Assembly: GCF_012516315.1 (NCBI RefSeq)
Contig: NZ_CP051185.1
Coordinates: forward strand, 2,283,403 to 2,347,402
Direction: 5' to 3'
Length of the DNA stretch: 64,000 bases
From: Limnospira fusiformis SAG 85.79
Lineage (GTDB): Bacteria; Cyanobacteriota; Cyanobacteriia; Cyanobacteriales; Microcoleaceae
Shown piece by piece: positions 1 through 8,771 of this stretch. Position numbers and translations under genes: made by a program. The stretch's first letter is position 1; each line of letters starts with the position of its first letter. Under the pieces are notes generated by a model. The model saw only the letters and a list, made by a program, of their open reading frames with translations, was not told the origin of the DNA and ran no database searches.

Positions 1-164
1 TACTAGGGACTTGCTAAAATCGCTCCCCCTAATCCCTTGATTCGATAAATGCAATCACACGCCACATAGTGAGTTATTATGGGTGAGCCTTCCTGTTGAG
101 CTACTAAATGTGGACATCGAGTTAGGATTGGCATGGCTTCAGAATCTAGGTTATCTAAGAAAGT

Positions 165-785
165 ATGGCTCAAACACTAATCACATCAGGCATCATCAAT
201 CCCCGCCAATGGCCTTTAGCCCGTGTTTGGTTGGAGGTGGCTACTTATCTGGGAGTCCCACCTCGCCAAATCGATCGCCTAGAGTTCTGGACACATCAAA
301 TTTGGGTTAAACTCCTAGGGATGAGGGCCACATTAGTTAGTTTTCGGGTTCTCCCTCTGTGGGTGGAACAAGGAATTGCAGCTATTAGGGAGACGCGCGA
401 TCGCGATCGCCTAGATCTTCTGGGGGAAATATTTAGCACAGAAATCTCACGCTACTCGAAACACTATAATTCCCCCAAAATAGAAGCGTGGCGATCGGCT
501 TGGGCGGAACAATCCCAGAAACTCAAACAACAAGAACTTATCAGAATTCAGGAAGAAGAAAATCTATCACCCCTTCGCGAACACCAGCAGGCTTGTCAAC
601 AATGGCTGGAAGGTTGGCGGGTGATTCTGAAACACTGCCAAAGTCTGGAATCTCTCGATAATTTGGCCCCGGAAATTGAACGACAAATGCCGGAATTTTC
701 CGACTTGGAGGAAGCAGCCACAGCCATGGAAATTTGGAGCGATCGCCGTCAGGAAGTAGCCCAAATTACTGACGGAATTCCTTAA
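165..785 (+). CDS. Hypothetical cytoplasmic protein, 206 aa
   Basis: I do not recognise a family. The reading frame starts at an ATG and runs 206 codons. The protein has no signal peptide or membrane segment. Residues about 110-150 are rich in Glu, Gln and Lys and look helical or coiled-coil. Tryptophan is unusually frequent throughout. It carries an in-frame HIP1 site (around 400), as expected of a resident cyanobacterial gene. It converges with the cyclase gene, whose stop lies 23 bp downstream. The first 164 bases of the window hold nothing I can support. Confidence 0.6.
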   Translation: MAQTLITSGIINPRQWPLARVWLEVATYLGVPPRQIDRLEFWTHQIWVKLLGMRATLVSFRVLPLWVEQGIAAIRETRDRDRLDLLGEIFSTEISRYSKHYNSPKIEAWRSAWAEQSQKLKQQELIRIQEEENLSPLREHQQACQQWLEGWRVILKHCQSLESLDNLAPEIERQMPEFSDLEEAATAMEIWSDRRQEVAQITDGIP

Positions 786-807
786 TTTTCCCGATACCTA
801 ATCTGAT

Positions 808-3045
808 TTAGCCTTTAATCATCTGGTAAATATCATTAAGTTTAGCTTCAATTACAGGAGGTTTAGAAGTGAAACGAATATAAAATTTACCCGGTTCTGC
901 TGGTTTTTCTAATACCTTGGCATAGATATCTTCCCGCAGTTCCAAGTTAGATGATTTCAGATTCAGTTTGATGTTAGTTAACACCAGCGGTAAAGAGTCT
1001 GTACCATCTTCTGCACCTATTAAAGCACTGCGATCGGAGAGTTGTAATAACCGCCCAGAAAATAGGTTTTCGCCAACGTGCTTACCTTCTAAGACGGTAT
1101 ATTGTAATGATATCGGCTGAGACAAAGAATAAAATATTTCGGTTTCTTTAGGTAAAAATAGGTTATATTTCCCGGCAATTCCAGAGACTTCATAGATAGC
1201 TATGGGATTTTTCACCCCCTTGGGTTGTACCAATTTCTTGTCATCAATTTTGACCCAATTAGGAGTAGTACAATTTAGGGTTTCTTCGGAAATAATAATT
1301 TGTCCGCCTGTGGTGTAAGACTCGATTCTGTAGGTGAGATTAACATGACTTCCTACAACTCCGTATTTGGTGCGTTTTTCCGAACCCAAATTACCAACGA
1401 CAACTTCCCCGGTATTAATGCCAATTCCCATTTCTAAAGCTGGTAATTCCCACTTCTCCATTTGTTCATTTACCTGAGCCATAGCCAATTGCATGGCTAC
1501 GGCACAAGCCACGGCCCTTTCCGGGTCATCTTCGCGCAGGGTAGGCGCACCAAATAACACTAAAATACCATCCCCCATAAATTCATCAATTGTCCCTTGA
1601 TAATGGGTAATGACATCAGCCATATAGGATAAATAGAAATTCAGCACCTGCACAACTTCTTCCGGTGGTAAGCGTTCAGAAAGCGCGGTAAAACCCCGTA
1701 AATCGGAGGTTAAAATAGTGATTTTACGACGTTCTCCACCCATTTTTAATCCCTCTGGGTGTTCCAGCAAATTAGCAACTATTTCATCACTGAGATATCG
1801 ACCAAAAGTTTTACGGATATCTGATGCTGAACGAGCAATATAAGCAGTAATTACGGCTACAGAACCCACCAAAGCGATGGATGAAGGGACAACAGGCAAC
1901 CACCAACTGCCTAAAAAAGCGACCCAGGTAAAGCCTAATAAAATACCCCCAGCCAGAACCAAAATCACAACTCTTTTAAATAGGAATTGTCCGACTCTAG
2001 TGGGGTCGCGTAGTCGCCAAGTCAAGGTCGCCCCCAGACCAGACCAGAACATAATCAATAGCCACTCGACAACTTCTGGTAAAGTTCTAATCAGAGGTCG
2101 ATTTTCCAGGGCGGCGCTGATGATTTTACTAACAATATTAGCATGAATTTCTACGCCAGTCATGCGTTGATCAGGCGCTAGGGTGTAGGGGATAGAAAAT
2201 AAATCTTTCATGCTTTCGCCGACGGAACCAATTAAAATAATGCGATCGCTTCCCCAGTCTGAGGCTACCCGGTTTTCAAAAATATCTCGCATGGAGACAA
2301 TTTCAAAATGCTGGCTAGGTCCTCGGTAGTTAAGTAAAACTTGATAGCCACCATCATCGGCGCGCACATAACCCCCATCATTCCCCTCAAAAGGAACAAA
2401 CACGACATCACCAAATTTCCACCAATTATCTGTACCTTCTACAATCTCAACGGAAAAGTCAGGTTCTGCATTTAAATATCTCAGGGCTAAATGAACGGCA
2501 AAACTATGGACAGTTTCCCCATTTTCTCTAGGTAAATATAGCAAAGCGCGACGCACCCTATTATCCTGATCAACAATCAGGTCATTCGCCCCAACTTGTC
2601 CTCTAGCAGCCAAGGCGGGAGGGGGTCCCACCCGACTAAAAAAGTGATCACCTATAACTTTTTCAATACCAATTAGATTATCTGTAGTTTCAAAAAGCCG
2701 CACCAATTGGGAATGGCCAGGTTCAAAGGGTAAATCTCGATAAATATCTAATCCGATTACCCTAGGATTCATGGCATTGAGTCGTTGGATTAACTCAAAA
2801 TAGACCCCATCTGGTACATAACCCTGACCAATAAATTTAAGGTCATCCTCATCAATACCAACGATGACAATGCGACTATCACGGGCTTCTGGGGGCCGCC
2901 AGCGCATATACTGGTCATAGGCCCCCAATTCCAAGGTTTGCAAAACACCAGTTAGCCGTAATAAAATCACGGCTAGGGTGACAGAGGGGGTCGTCACCAG
3001 GACAACCCGCCAATTCCAGAATCGTTCTCTAATGGTTTTGAACAT
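808..3045 (-). CDS. CHASE2-domain class III nucleotide cyclase
   Basis: This is a membrane-bound cyclase that would make cAMP or cGMP in response to an extracytoplasmic signal. Residues ~15-35 form a first membrane segment, ~40-320 an extracytoplasmic CHASE2 sensor, and ~325-415 three further membrane segments. The class III catalytic domain is at ~440-620, with metal-binding aspartates in LTSDLRGF and FMGDG and the VVGSHVNL loop. The position normally Lys in adenylate cyclases is Glu here (DEFMGD) and the partner position is Gly, so the substrate is uncertain and GTP is possible. A C-terminal extension of ~125 residues is unassigned. It lies 3 bp downstream of the DUF928 gene and is probably co-transcribed with it. 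Confidence 0.9.
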   Translation of the reverse strand: MFKTIRERFWNWRVVLVTTPSVTLAVILLRLTGVLQTLELGAYDQYMRWRPPEARDSRIVIVGIDEDDLKFIGQGYVPDGVYFELIQRLNAMNPRVIGLDIYRDLPFEPGHSQLVRLFETTDNLIGIEKVIGDHFFSRVGPPPALAARGQVGANDLIVDQDNRVRRALLYLPRENGETVHSFAVHLALRYLNAEPDFSVEIVEGTDNWWKFGDVVFVPFEGNDGGYVRADDGGYQVLLNYRGPSQHFEIVSMRDIFENRVASDWGSDRIILIGSVGESMKDLFSIPYTLAPDQRMTGVEIHANIVSKIISAALENRPLIRTLPEVVEWLLIMFWSGLGATLTWRLRDPTRVGQFLFKRVVILVLAGGILLGFTWVAFLGSWWLPVVPSSIALVGSVAVITAYIARSASDIRKTFGRYLSDEIVANLLEHPEGLKMGGERRKITILTSDLRGFTALSERLPPEEVVQVLNFYLSYMADVITHYQGTIDEFMGDGILVLFGAPTLREDDPERAVACAVAMQLAMAQVNEQMEKWELPALEMGIGINTGEVVVGNLGSEKRTKYGVVGSHVNLTYRIESYTTGGQIIISEETLNCTTPNWVKIDDKKLVQPKGVKNPIAIYEVSGIAGKYNLFLPKETEIFYSLSQPISLQYTVLEGKHVGENLFSGRLLQLSDRSALIGAEDGTDSLPLVLTNIKLNLKSSNLELREDIYAKVLEKPAEPGKFYIRFTSKPPVIEAKLNDIYQMIKG

Positions 3046-3048
3046 TAG

Positions 3049-3810
3049 TTAGGATGCTTCGATTTCCGAACCCACAGTTTCCTCAGTTTCTGGGGGACAA
3101 CAGGGGGCGATCGGTTCAGAGGCGATATCTTTTAATCCTACGGACTCCATCAACTGTTCCCAAATTTCGGGATGGGTTTCTCGCAGTCCCAACGCTATCA
3201 GGAGAGTTTCCGGCCACATCTGTTGTTCTGCATACAGTATGGCTTGATCAATGGGGTCAGTTTCGGCGGCAATTCTAGCTCTGTGTTCGTCATCTAATTC
3301 TATCCGTTCAATAGCCCCGGTGATGGATTCGTCTAAATCCCTTTGATTAGGATCGCAAAATAGGGAAAATTGCCAGGTGTAGGTTTCTCCCACTCTCAAG
3401 GAAACGGTTTCCGGTAGGCTAATTTTCATAATAGACCCTTGTGCAGGTGTGGCGAAACTTCCAACATAGACATCGCGACCTTGGCTATCTAGCACCAAAA
3501 ATTCAGCCTTTTCGGCTTTGGTTTTCGGAACGTACAGGAAAAAGGTGGGATTGGGGGAAGCTGTCTTTAAGACCTCGTAACCTATGGGTAATAGGGGGAT
3601 GAGAAAATCACTGTTGTTGTCACAAGTGCCATCGACCATGGTGGTGGCATTCCCTCGGGTTCCTCCCCCAGCGGTTGACTGAGGTGGCTGGCGACTTGGA
3701 CCTTGTGGAAATTCTAGGGCTGTGGTCATGGAAAGGGGAGTTGCGATCGCTAATATAGTAGATGCGATCGCCGTTAACAGTGTCCGCCCACGCCAAAATT
3801 TGATTTTCAT
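3049..3810 (-). CDS. DUF928 secreted protein
   Basis: The 253-residue protein has an N-terminal signal peptide (basic start, hydrophobic stretch to about residue 30). It then has a DUF928-type body with a β-rich segment at ~75-165 and a helical C-terminal part. The family is common in cyanobacteria, where it is often next to CHASE2 proteins; its biochemical role is not known. Only 3 bp separate its stop from the start of the CHASE2 cyclase, which points to one operon. A periplasmic partner of the CHASE2 sensor is a reasonable inference, not something the sequence proves. The start ATG at 3810 directly precedes the basic signal-peptide residues. Confidence 0.8.
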   Translation of the reverse strand: MKIKFWRGRTLLTAIASTILAIATPLSMTTALEFPQGPSRQPPQSTAGGGTRGNATTMVDGTCDNNSDFLIPLLPIGYEVLKTASPNPTFFLYVPKTKAEKAEFLVLDSQGRDVYVGSFATPAQGSIMKISLPETVSLRVGETYTWQFSLFCDPNQRDLDESITGAIERIELDDEHRARIAAETDPIDQAILYAEQQMWPETLLIALGLRETHPEIWEQLMESVGLKDIASEPIAPCCPPETEETVGSEIEAS

Positions 3811-3989
3811 GTAAAACTATATACCTCCATAATCCGTTGAGCCAATTTACAGACAACTGATGCACTCAACTGATGACCCTAGTTTAATCTTTTCAATTCA
3901 AGTTGGTAAAAACAGCACTAATTTATTTTAGAGACTCATAGCATAATCGGCACGTTCCCGAACCTTGTAGTCAAATCCCCTAACATTAT

Positions 3990-5339
3990 ATGCCCAAAAC
4001 TAAAACCTACGCCCAACCCCCCCTAGAATTTCTCCCCCCCAAGTTTAACCCTCTGGTTTTGCGACTGTGCCAGATCTTGATGCCTCTCTGGATGGCCGGG
4101 AAAACACCGATCGCTGATATTCAGATAGAACAAGGCGATCGCATCATTGAATTATTCCAACAATTCCAAGCCTCAAAAATTCGCTTCCTCCTTGCTTTTC
4201 GTCATCCCAACCCCAATGACCCCATCGCCCTTTCCCAGGTATTTTGGCGACGTATTCCAGCCTTGGCAAAATCTCAGGGTGTCAACCTTCAGGACCCCGT
4301 GCATTTTCATTTTATTTATGATCGCGGTATTCCTCTGTGGGCGGGAAATTTCGTGACTTGGTTATTTCCTCAATTGGGCGGCAGTTCCATTTTACGCGGC
4401 ACGATAGATCGCCCTGGCTTAAAATCTGCCCGCCATTTATTTGTTAACGGTCGTTTCCCCATAGCTGCGGCTCCAGAAGGTGCAACTAACGGCCATAATC
4501 AACTAATTAGCCCCCTAGAACCCGGTATCGCCCAAATGGCTTTTTGGTGTGTGGAAGACCTCCACAAACTCCAGCGCACAGAAACAGTTTTGATTGTTCC
4601 CCTGGGAGTTCAATACTCTTATGTTCAAGATAACTGGAAAGCCTTAGAGTCCCTGTTAACCGAGATGGAAACAGATTGTGGCTTATCGACATCTAACCAT
4701 CAGCCTGTTTTTGAGCATTTATATCCCCGTTTAATTAACCTGGGTAACTATTTACTAAATTTGATGGAAAATCTCTATGGTAAATTCTATCATCAAAATA
4801 TTCCCCAGTCAAGTGATAATCAAGATTTATCCCAGCGCCTCCATTCGCTGCTAGATATCGCGTTAAAGGTTTCTGAAAGCTATTTTGGGATTCAACCTAT
4901 AGGGGATTTAACTAGCCGTTGTCGCCGTCTGGAACAGGCGGGTTGGGAGTATATATATCGGGAAAACCTCAAGTCTCCAGAAGATTTATCAGCGGTAGAT
5001 TTAGGACTAGCTAATCGCCTGGCGGAAGAGGCAAGTTTGCGAATGTGGCACATGAGATTAGTGGAAAGTTTTGTAGCGGTGACTGGGGAATATATTAAAC
5101 AAAATCCCTCGTTCGATCGCTTTGCGGATACGGTAATCATTATTTGGACGGCGATCGCTAGATTAAAAGGCGTTAACCCTAATAAAACCCCCAACTTAGG
5201 TAAACAGTTGGTTAAAACTAGAGTGGGTGAACCTATTGCTGTATCCCCACGTTGGGCTAGTTATCAAAGCAGCCGTCGTCAAGCGATCGCTGATTTAACC
5301 CAAGATTTACAAATCGCCCTAGAAGAGTTAATTGTTTAG
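3990..5339 (+). CDS. PlsC-like 1-acylglycerol-3-phosphate acyltransferase
   Basis: The protein would transfer acyl chains to lysophospholipid or a related acceptor. The glycerolipid acyltransferase HX4D motif is visible as RHPNPND (His72, Asp77). A downstream APEGATNGHN block at about residue 160 corresponds to the acceptor-binding EG motif of the family. At 449 aa it is longer than classic PlsC (~240 aa): about 200 residues follow the catalytic domain, helical and without a recognised domain. The start ATG at 3990 is the first in frame. It converges with a membrane-protein gene 6 bp away. Confidence 0.8.
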   Translation: MPKTKTYAQPPLEFLPPKFNPLVLRLCQILMPLWMAGKTPIADIQIEQGDRIIELFQQFQASKIRFLLAFRHPNPNDPIALSQVFWRRIPALAKSQGVNLQDPVHFHFIYDRGIPLWAGNFVTWLFPQLGGSSILRGTIDRPGLKSARHLFVNGRFPIAAAPEGATNGHNQLISPLEPGIAQMAFWCVEDLHKLQRTETVLIVPLGVQYSYVQDNWKALESLLTEMETDCGLSTSNHQPVFEHLYPRLINLGNYLLNLMENLYGKFYHQNIPQSSDNQDLSQRLHSLLDIALKVSESYFGIQPIGDLTSRCRRLEQAGWEYIYRENLKSPEDLSAVDLGLANRLAEEASLRMWHMRLVESFVAVTGEYIKQNPSFDRFADTVIIIWTAIARLKGVNPNKTPNLGKQLVKTRVGEPIAVSPRWASYQSSRRQAIADLTQDLQIALEELIV

Positions 5340-5345
5340 GCAGAT

Positions 5346-6182
5346 TTATTTTAATTTATACTCCCGAAAATTCTCCCTTTCATTACCATTAATCCGTAAC
5401 ACAGCCAAGGGTTGATTTTGTTGATCACGGATTAAATAATACCATTGAAAGCTACTTTTCCCATTCAAGGCTTGCAGAAGTTCCGGTTGTCCCCGAAAGG
5501 CGCTTTGAATCGCCTGTTCATATTCCTTAGCCACAATTTGACGTTCAAATCCTTTTTTGGGATTATCAACCCACATAGAATTATAATTCCAGATAATAAT
5601 ATCATCCTGTTGGTCAGGTAAATACAGAGTAATATCATTGACAAAGGATAACTTTTTCACGCTCCTAATTAAATCATCCAAGGTGTCAGGAACATCAGTC
5701 CTCGGCGGTTCATTTAATAAAGATACCTGCTGCAAAAACTCATCCCTTAGTTGCTGCATTTGTTCTGTAGCAATGCGTTTAAATACCCGGTTACGATGAT
5801 TAGTAATCATCAAATTAGCGACAGATAAAACACTAATTAACACAGCAAAAACCGCCACAACTCCCGACATATATAACATATAGGTAGTTTTGGGCGCTTC
5901 GCTAACGGTCTCCAACTCCTCTAAACCTCGACTTTTGTTGAGTAAGCCAATAGACTTAACAATTTCTTGAATACCCAACACAAAAGTAATGGCGACACCA
6001 AAAACACTCAAGACAATACACCCGGCCATAATTGCCCTTAAAACCTGTTCAACTTGAGGGCTAAAAATATCCCAGTTTAACATATCATCAAAAATGCCTA
6101 ACACGGCTAATGTCGCGCCTATTACCAACAGACAAACTGTCATCGCTACAGTGAAAGACAGAAGTTTAACTCGTTTTTTCAT
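5346..6182 (-). CDS. Hypothetical membrane protein with extracytoplasmic domain
   Basis: The 278-residue protein has three clear hydrophobic segments at about 8-30, 46-70 and 105-128. A helical linker and a soluble domain of ~150 residues follow. This resembles a small sensor-type membrane protein, but no catalytic or signalling domain follows, and I do not recognise the family. Downstream on its strand comes only the convergent acyltransferase gene. It is divergent from the 31-codon membrane-peptide ORF at 6269. Confidence 0.65.
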   Translation of the reverse strand: MKKRVKLLSFTVAMTVCLLVIGATLAVLGIFDDMLNWDIFSPQVEQVLRAIMAGCIVLSVFGVAITFVLGIQEIVKSIGLLNKSRGLEELETVSEAPKTTYMLYMSGVVAVFAVLISVLSVANLMITNHRNRVFKRIATEQMQQLRDEFLQQVSLLNEPPRTDVPDTLDDLIRSVKKLSFVNDITLYLPDQQDDIIIWNYNSMWVDNPKKGFERQIVAKEYEQAIQSAFRGQPELLQALNGKSSFQWYYLIRDQQNQPLAVLRINGNERENFREYKLK

Positions 6183-6268
6183 GGTTTAATCCAGCGACTA
6201 GATGTGAGTGTGCTTTTTTTGTCCGAAAATGCTAGGCTATTCGTTAACGTTATGAGGTAATCGACTCA

Positions 6269-6364
6269 ATGACTGAACACGAAATGTTGATGCTAGGTAT
6301 TCTCCTATTACCAGGTTTGGCATTATCCATCATCATTTTAGGGACTTTTGCGGCTGGCGGTTAA
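6269..6364 (+). CDS. Small single-pass membrane protein ORF, 31 aa
   Basis: An ATG-initiated frame of 31 codons encodes four polar residues and then an almost unbroken hydrophobic helix (about residues 7-29) ending in AAGG. A GAGG Shine-Dalgarno-like sequence lies at 6254-6257, 11 bp before the ATG. The product has the size of small photosynthetic or NDH membrane subunits, but it does not match PetG, PetL, PetN, PsbM, PsaM or PsbX as I remember them. It is flanked by a divergent gene and a hairpin. Coding is supported only by hydrophobic pattern and ribosome-binding site. Confidence 0.45.
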   Translation: MTEHEMLMLGILLLPGLALSIIILGTFAAGG

Positions 6365-6390
6365 TTAGAGATACGCACCCAGGGGACTAA

Positions 6391-6406
6391 GTGGGGTGAT
6401 CCCCAC
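6391..6406. terminator. Perfect 6-bp hairpin in intergenic space
   Basis: GTGGGG and CCCCAC flank a TGAT loop. The hairpin lies 26 bp after the small ORF stop and 65 bp beyond the end of the opposing ABC permease gene. No T-run follows on either strand, so it may be a processing or bidirectional pause structure rather than a classic terminator. Confidence 0.35.
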
Positions 6407-6470
6407 CCCTGCTAATTAATAAACAACAGGATTATGGCAAATTCCGCAAGTGTGATTGATCACTTATTGA

Positions 6471-7370
6471 TTATTTGCTGGCTTGGTCTTCCCCAAAAAT
6501 CTGAAGCTGGAAATAGACTAAGACTAGGGCGATCGCTAACAATAAAGTCGCCGCTGCTGCTGCGTAGCCAAAATCAAACTGGGAAAAAGCCTGTTCGTAA
6601 ATATAGTAAACCAGTAAATTAGTAGAGTTGAGGGGACCGCCGCCAGTAATTACATAAACTGGTTCAAAACTTCTCAGGGTAAAAATAACTGTAGTGACTG
6701 TAGCAAATACTAAGGTAGGTTGGAGACCCGGTAAAGTCACATACCAAAATTTTTGCCAGGGTCCCGCGCCATCAAGTTCCGCCGCTTCATAACGGTTAAT
6801 GGGAATGGTTTGCAGTCCGGCTAAAAATACCACTAAGTTAAAGCCTAATTGTTTCCAAATACTTAGTAAAATTAAAACTGGCATAGCCCAGACTGTACTA
6901 CTTAACCAGGGAATTGGATCGAAGCCAATTTGTGATAAAAACCCGTTGACGGGACCATCAGTTTGAAATAGCCATCGCCAACCCAAACCTACGGCGACTA
7001 AGGAGGTAATAGAAGGGATAAAATAAGCCGTCCGTAAAAACCCCCTAAACATCAAGGTTTGGTCTAGCATTACAGCTAGGGCGAGGGGGATGACTAAACT
7101 CGGAATAACTGTAGCAATGGTAAAGTAAATTGTATTACCAATAACCTGCCAAAAATCAGGACTGACAATTAAGCGCAGATAGTTGGTGAATCCTACAAAC
7201 TCGACCCCAGACAGGGTAAAACTTCCCTGAGTGAAACTGAGGTAAATTAAATAAATAATCGGCCAGACAATAAATATCGCCATCAGAAATAAGGCGGGAG
7301 TTAGGAACACCCAGGCGGCTACTGATTCTTGATCTAAGGTTAACTTGGGGGTTGATTTTTTAGGATTCAT
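6471..7370 (-). CDS. Sugar ABC transporter permease (MalF/UgpA type)
   Basis: This is an integral membrane permease of a binding-protein-dependent carbohydrate uptake system. The 299-residue sequence has about six membrane segments. It carries the EAA loop that docks on the ATPase (EAAELDGAGPWQKF, about residues 190-205, followed by the conserved LPG). The first membrane helix is preceded by a short cytoplasmic tail, typical of this family. No partner permease, binding protein or ATPase is adjacent. In cyanobacteria such permeases can serve glucosylglycerol, trehalose or sucrose uptake, and the substrate cannot be read from the sequence. Confidence 0.88.
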   Translation of the reverse strand: MNPKKSTPKLTLDQESVAAWVFLTPALFLMAIFIVWPIIYLIYLSFTQGSFTLSGVEFVGFTNYLRLIVSPDFWQVIGNTIYFTIATVIPSLVIPLALAVMLDQTLMFRGFLRTAYFIPSITSLVAVGLGWRWLFQTDGPVNGFLSQIGFDPIPWLSSTVWAMPVLILLSIWKQLGFNLVVFLAGLQTIPINRYEAAELDGAGPWQKFWYVTLPGLQPTLVFATVTTVIFTLRSFEPVYVITGGGPLNSTNLLVYYIYEQAFSQFDFGYAAAAATLLLAIALVLVYFQLQIFGEDQASK

Positions 7371-7398
7371 ATAATAGGGTATGGGGAATATTCATTGA

Positions 7399-8559
7399 TT
7401 AAGTAAGATTAGTTTTATCTGCTGGAGTTTCCATGACTGATAAAACATAATCAAACTCATTAACACTGTGGTTGGTGGCGATATCGAAGACTACACCATC
7501 AGCTTCGGCGTAGACGGGGATAATTGTGGATGTTTGTTTATCTTTGTGGAAGGATAGTATATCATAGATTTTACTGTCTTTGGTAATGGCATCGCCAATG
7601 TTAATACAATTTTTAAACATACCGCCCTGGGGCGCATAGTATTTTTTTATCTGAGTTTTGGGAATCAGTTTAATGGGATAATTAGCGGTTTGCGGCTGGG
7701 GGAAACCTTCAATCTTTAACATACCTTTAGCGGCGAGATAATTTTTAATACCGATTAATCCGCGATTGACTGACTCTGGGTTCATGGTCATACCTGACCC
7801 TAATTCGAGAGTCCAAGATTCAATGTCAAAAATTAGGGGTTTTCCTAAAAGTTTTAATTGCTGTTCTAGGGCTAACCAAGGTTTGAAAAAAGCCTCGTCA
7901 AAAGCATCTCCATCATATTCATTCATCCAAATACCATAATCTAACAAAAAGGCCCTGGCGCTTTCTTCTCGACTATGGAAACAATACAAATAATCGATCG
8001 CTTGATTAGTGGAACTGTGCAAATCCATGACATAATCGGCATCAAGGCACAGGGATTGTAGTTGATAGCGGTAATATTCCCCGTAGGTCAGGCGACTGTT
8101 ACTCTGGATTTTATGATCATGTAAATCGTGGAATTTTGCCAGGATTGTTTGCCGATAGTTGGCGATAATTTCTGGGGGGGTTAAATGCTGGTTAGCCCGG
8201 GCAAAACTGGCGATATCATCCCCGGTTTTTTGATAATCCCAAAAAATCCGATTCCAATCTTTGCCATCATAAACATGATAGCGACCATCAGAAAAATGGT
8301 GCGATCGCTGATTAACTCCTAGGGGATTACAAACCGGGACTAACCAAATTTCCCCGACCAATTGGGATGGGTCTAAATGAGACAAAAACCCAATCAAATG
8401 GTGAATTACCTCATTGCCACTAATTTCCGCGCCGTGCAAATTAGACTGTATATAGGCTTTTTTGCCAGGGTCTGCACCCTGAAACCGATAAACCTGTAAC
8501 CCCAGGCGATCGCCCGAAGCCAACTGCAATAACGGAATAGTCGAAATTGTCGGTATCAT
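7399..8559 (-). CDS. Succinylglutamate desuccinylase/aspartoacylase-family zinc hydrolase
   Basis: The protein belongs to the M14-like zinc amidohydrolase/carboxypeptidase group. Zinc-ligand motifs are visible as NLHGAEISGNE near the N-terminus and VMDLHSSTN about 130 residues later, with a catalytic-type Glu in FDIESWTLELGSG. The frame is open up to 8715, but I place the start at the ATG at 8559 (386 aa). The extra 52 residues have no family character and run into a repeat-rich promoter region. It lies 28 bp upstream of the ABC permease gene and may be co-transcribed with it. The substrate is unknown. Confidence 0.78.
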   Translation of the reverse strand: MIPTISTIPLLQLASGDRLGLQVYRFQGADPGKKAYIQSNLHGAEISGNEVIHHLIGFLSHLDPSQLVGEIWLVPVCNPLGVNQRSHHFSDGRYHVYDGKDWNRIFWDYQKTGDDIASFARANQHLTPPEIIANYRQTILAKFHDLHDHKIQSNSRLTYGEYYRYQLQSLCLDADYVMDLHSSTNQAIDYLYCFHSREESARAFLLDYGIWMNEYDGDAFDEAFFKPWLALEQQLKLLGKPLIFDIESWTLELGSGMTMNPESVNRGLIGIKNYLAAKGMLKIEGFPQPQTANYPIKLIPKTQIKKYYAPQGGMFKNCINIGDAITKDSKIYDILSFHKDKQTSTIIPVYAEADGVVFDIATNHSVNEFDYVLSVMETPADKTNLT

Positions 8560-8674
8560 TATGACACACACCCGATAGTATAATCTCAAACCTGTATCAA
8601 GACCCAGGGAGCCTGGGCAACTCCTGATTTTCAGGGAAAGGTTACAATAGCCTGATAGGTTAGTGCCAGCATCT

Positions 8675-8727
8675 AGCTGGCTTGGTAAAAGCGTCCAGCT
8701 AGGTTGGTAACTCACCAGCTTGGTAAC
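8675..8727. repeat. Three phased AGCT..GGTTGGTAA repeats between divergent genes
   Basis: Related 11-14-bp units lie at 8675-8688, 8697-8710 and 8717-8727. Each starts with AGCT and ends with TTGGTAA. Start-to-start distances are 22 and 20 bp, about two helical turns. They lie between the hydrolase start (8559) and the helicase start (8772), so a regulator-binding array is plausible; this is inferred from spacing only. Confidence 0.4.
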
Positions 8728-8771
8728 AAAATCATTTAACTTATTTGTTCATTTTCTGAAAACATTACCCT

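Noticed and set aside
83..310. 75-codon ORF at the window start
   Set aside because: It overlaps the 206-codon ORF in another frame and has no protein-like composition.
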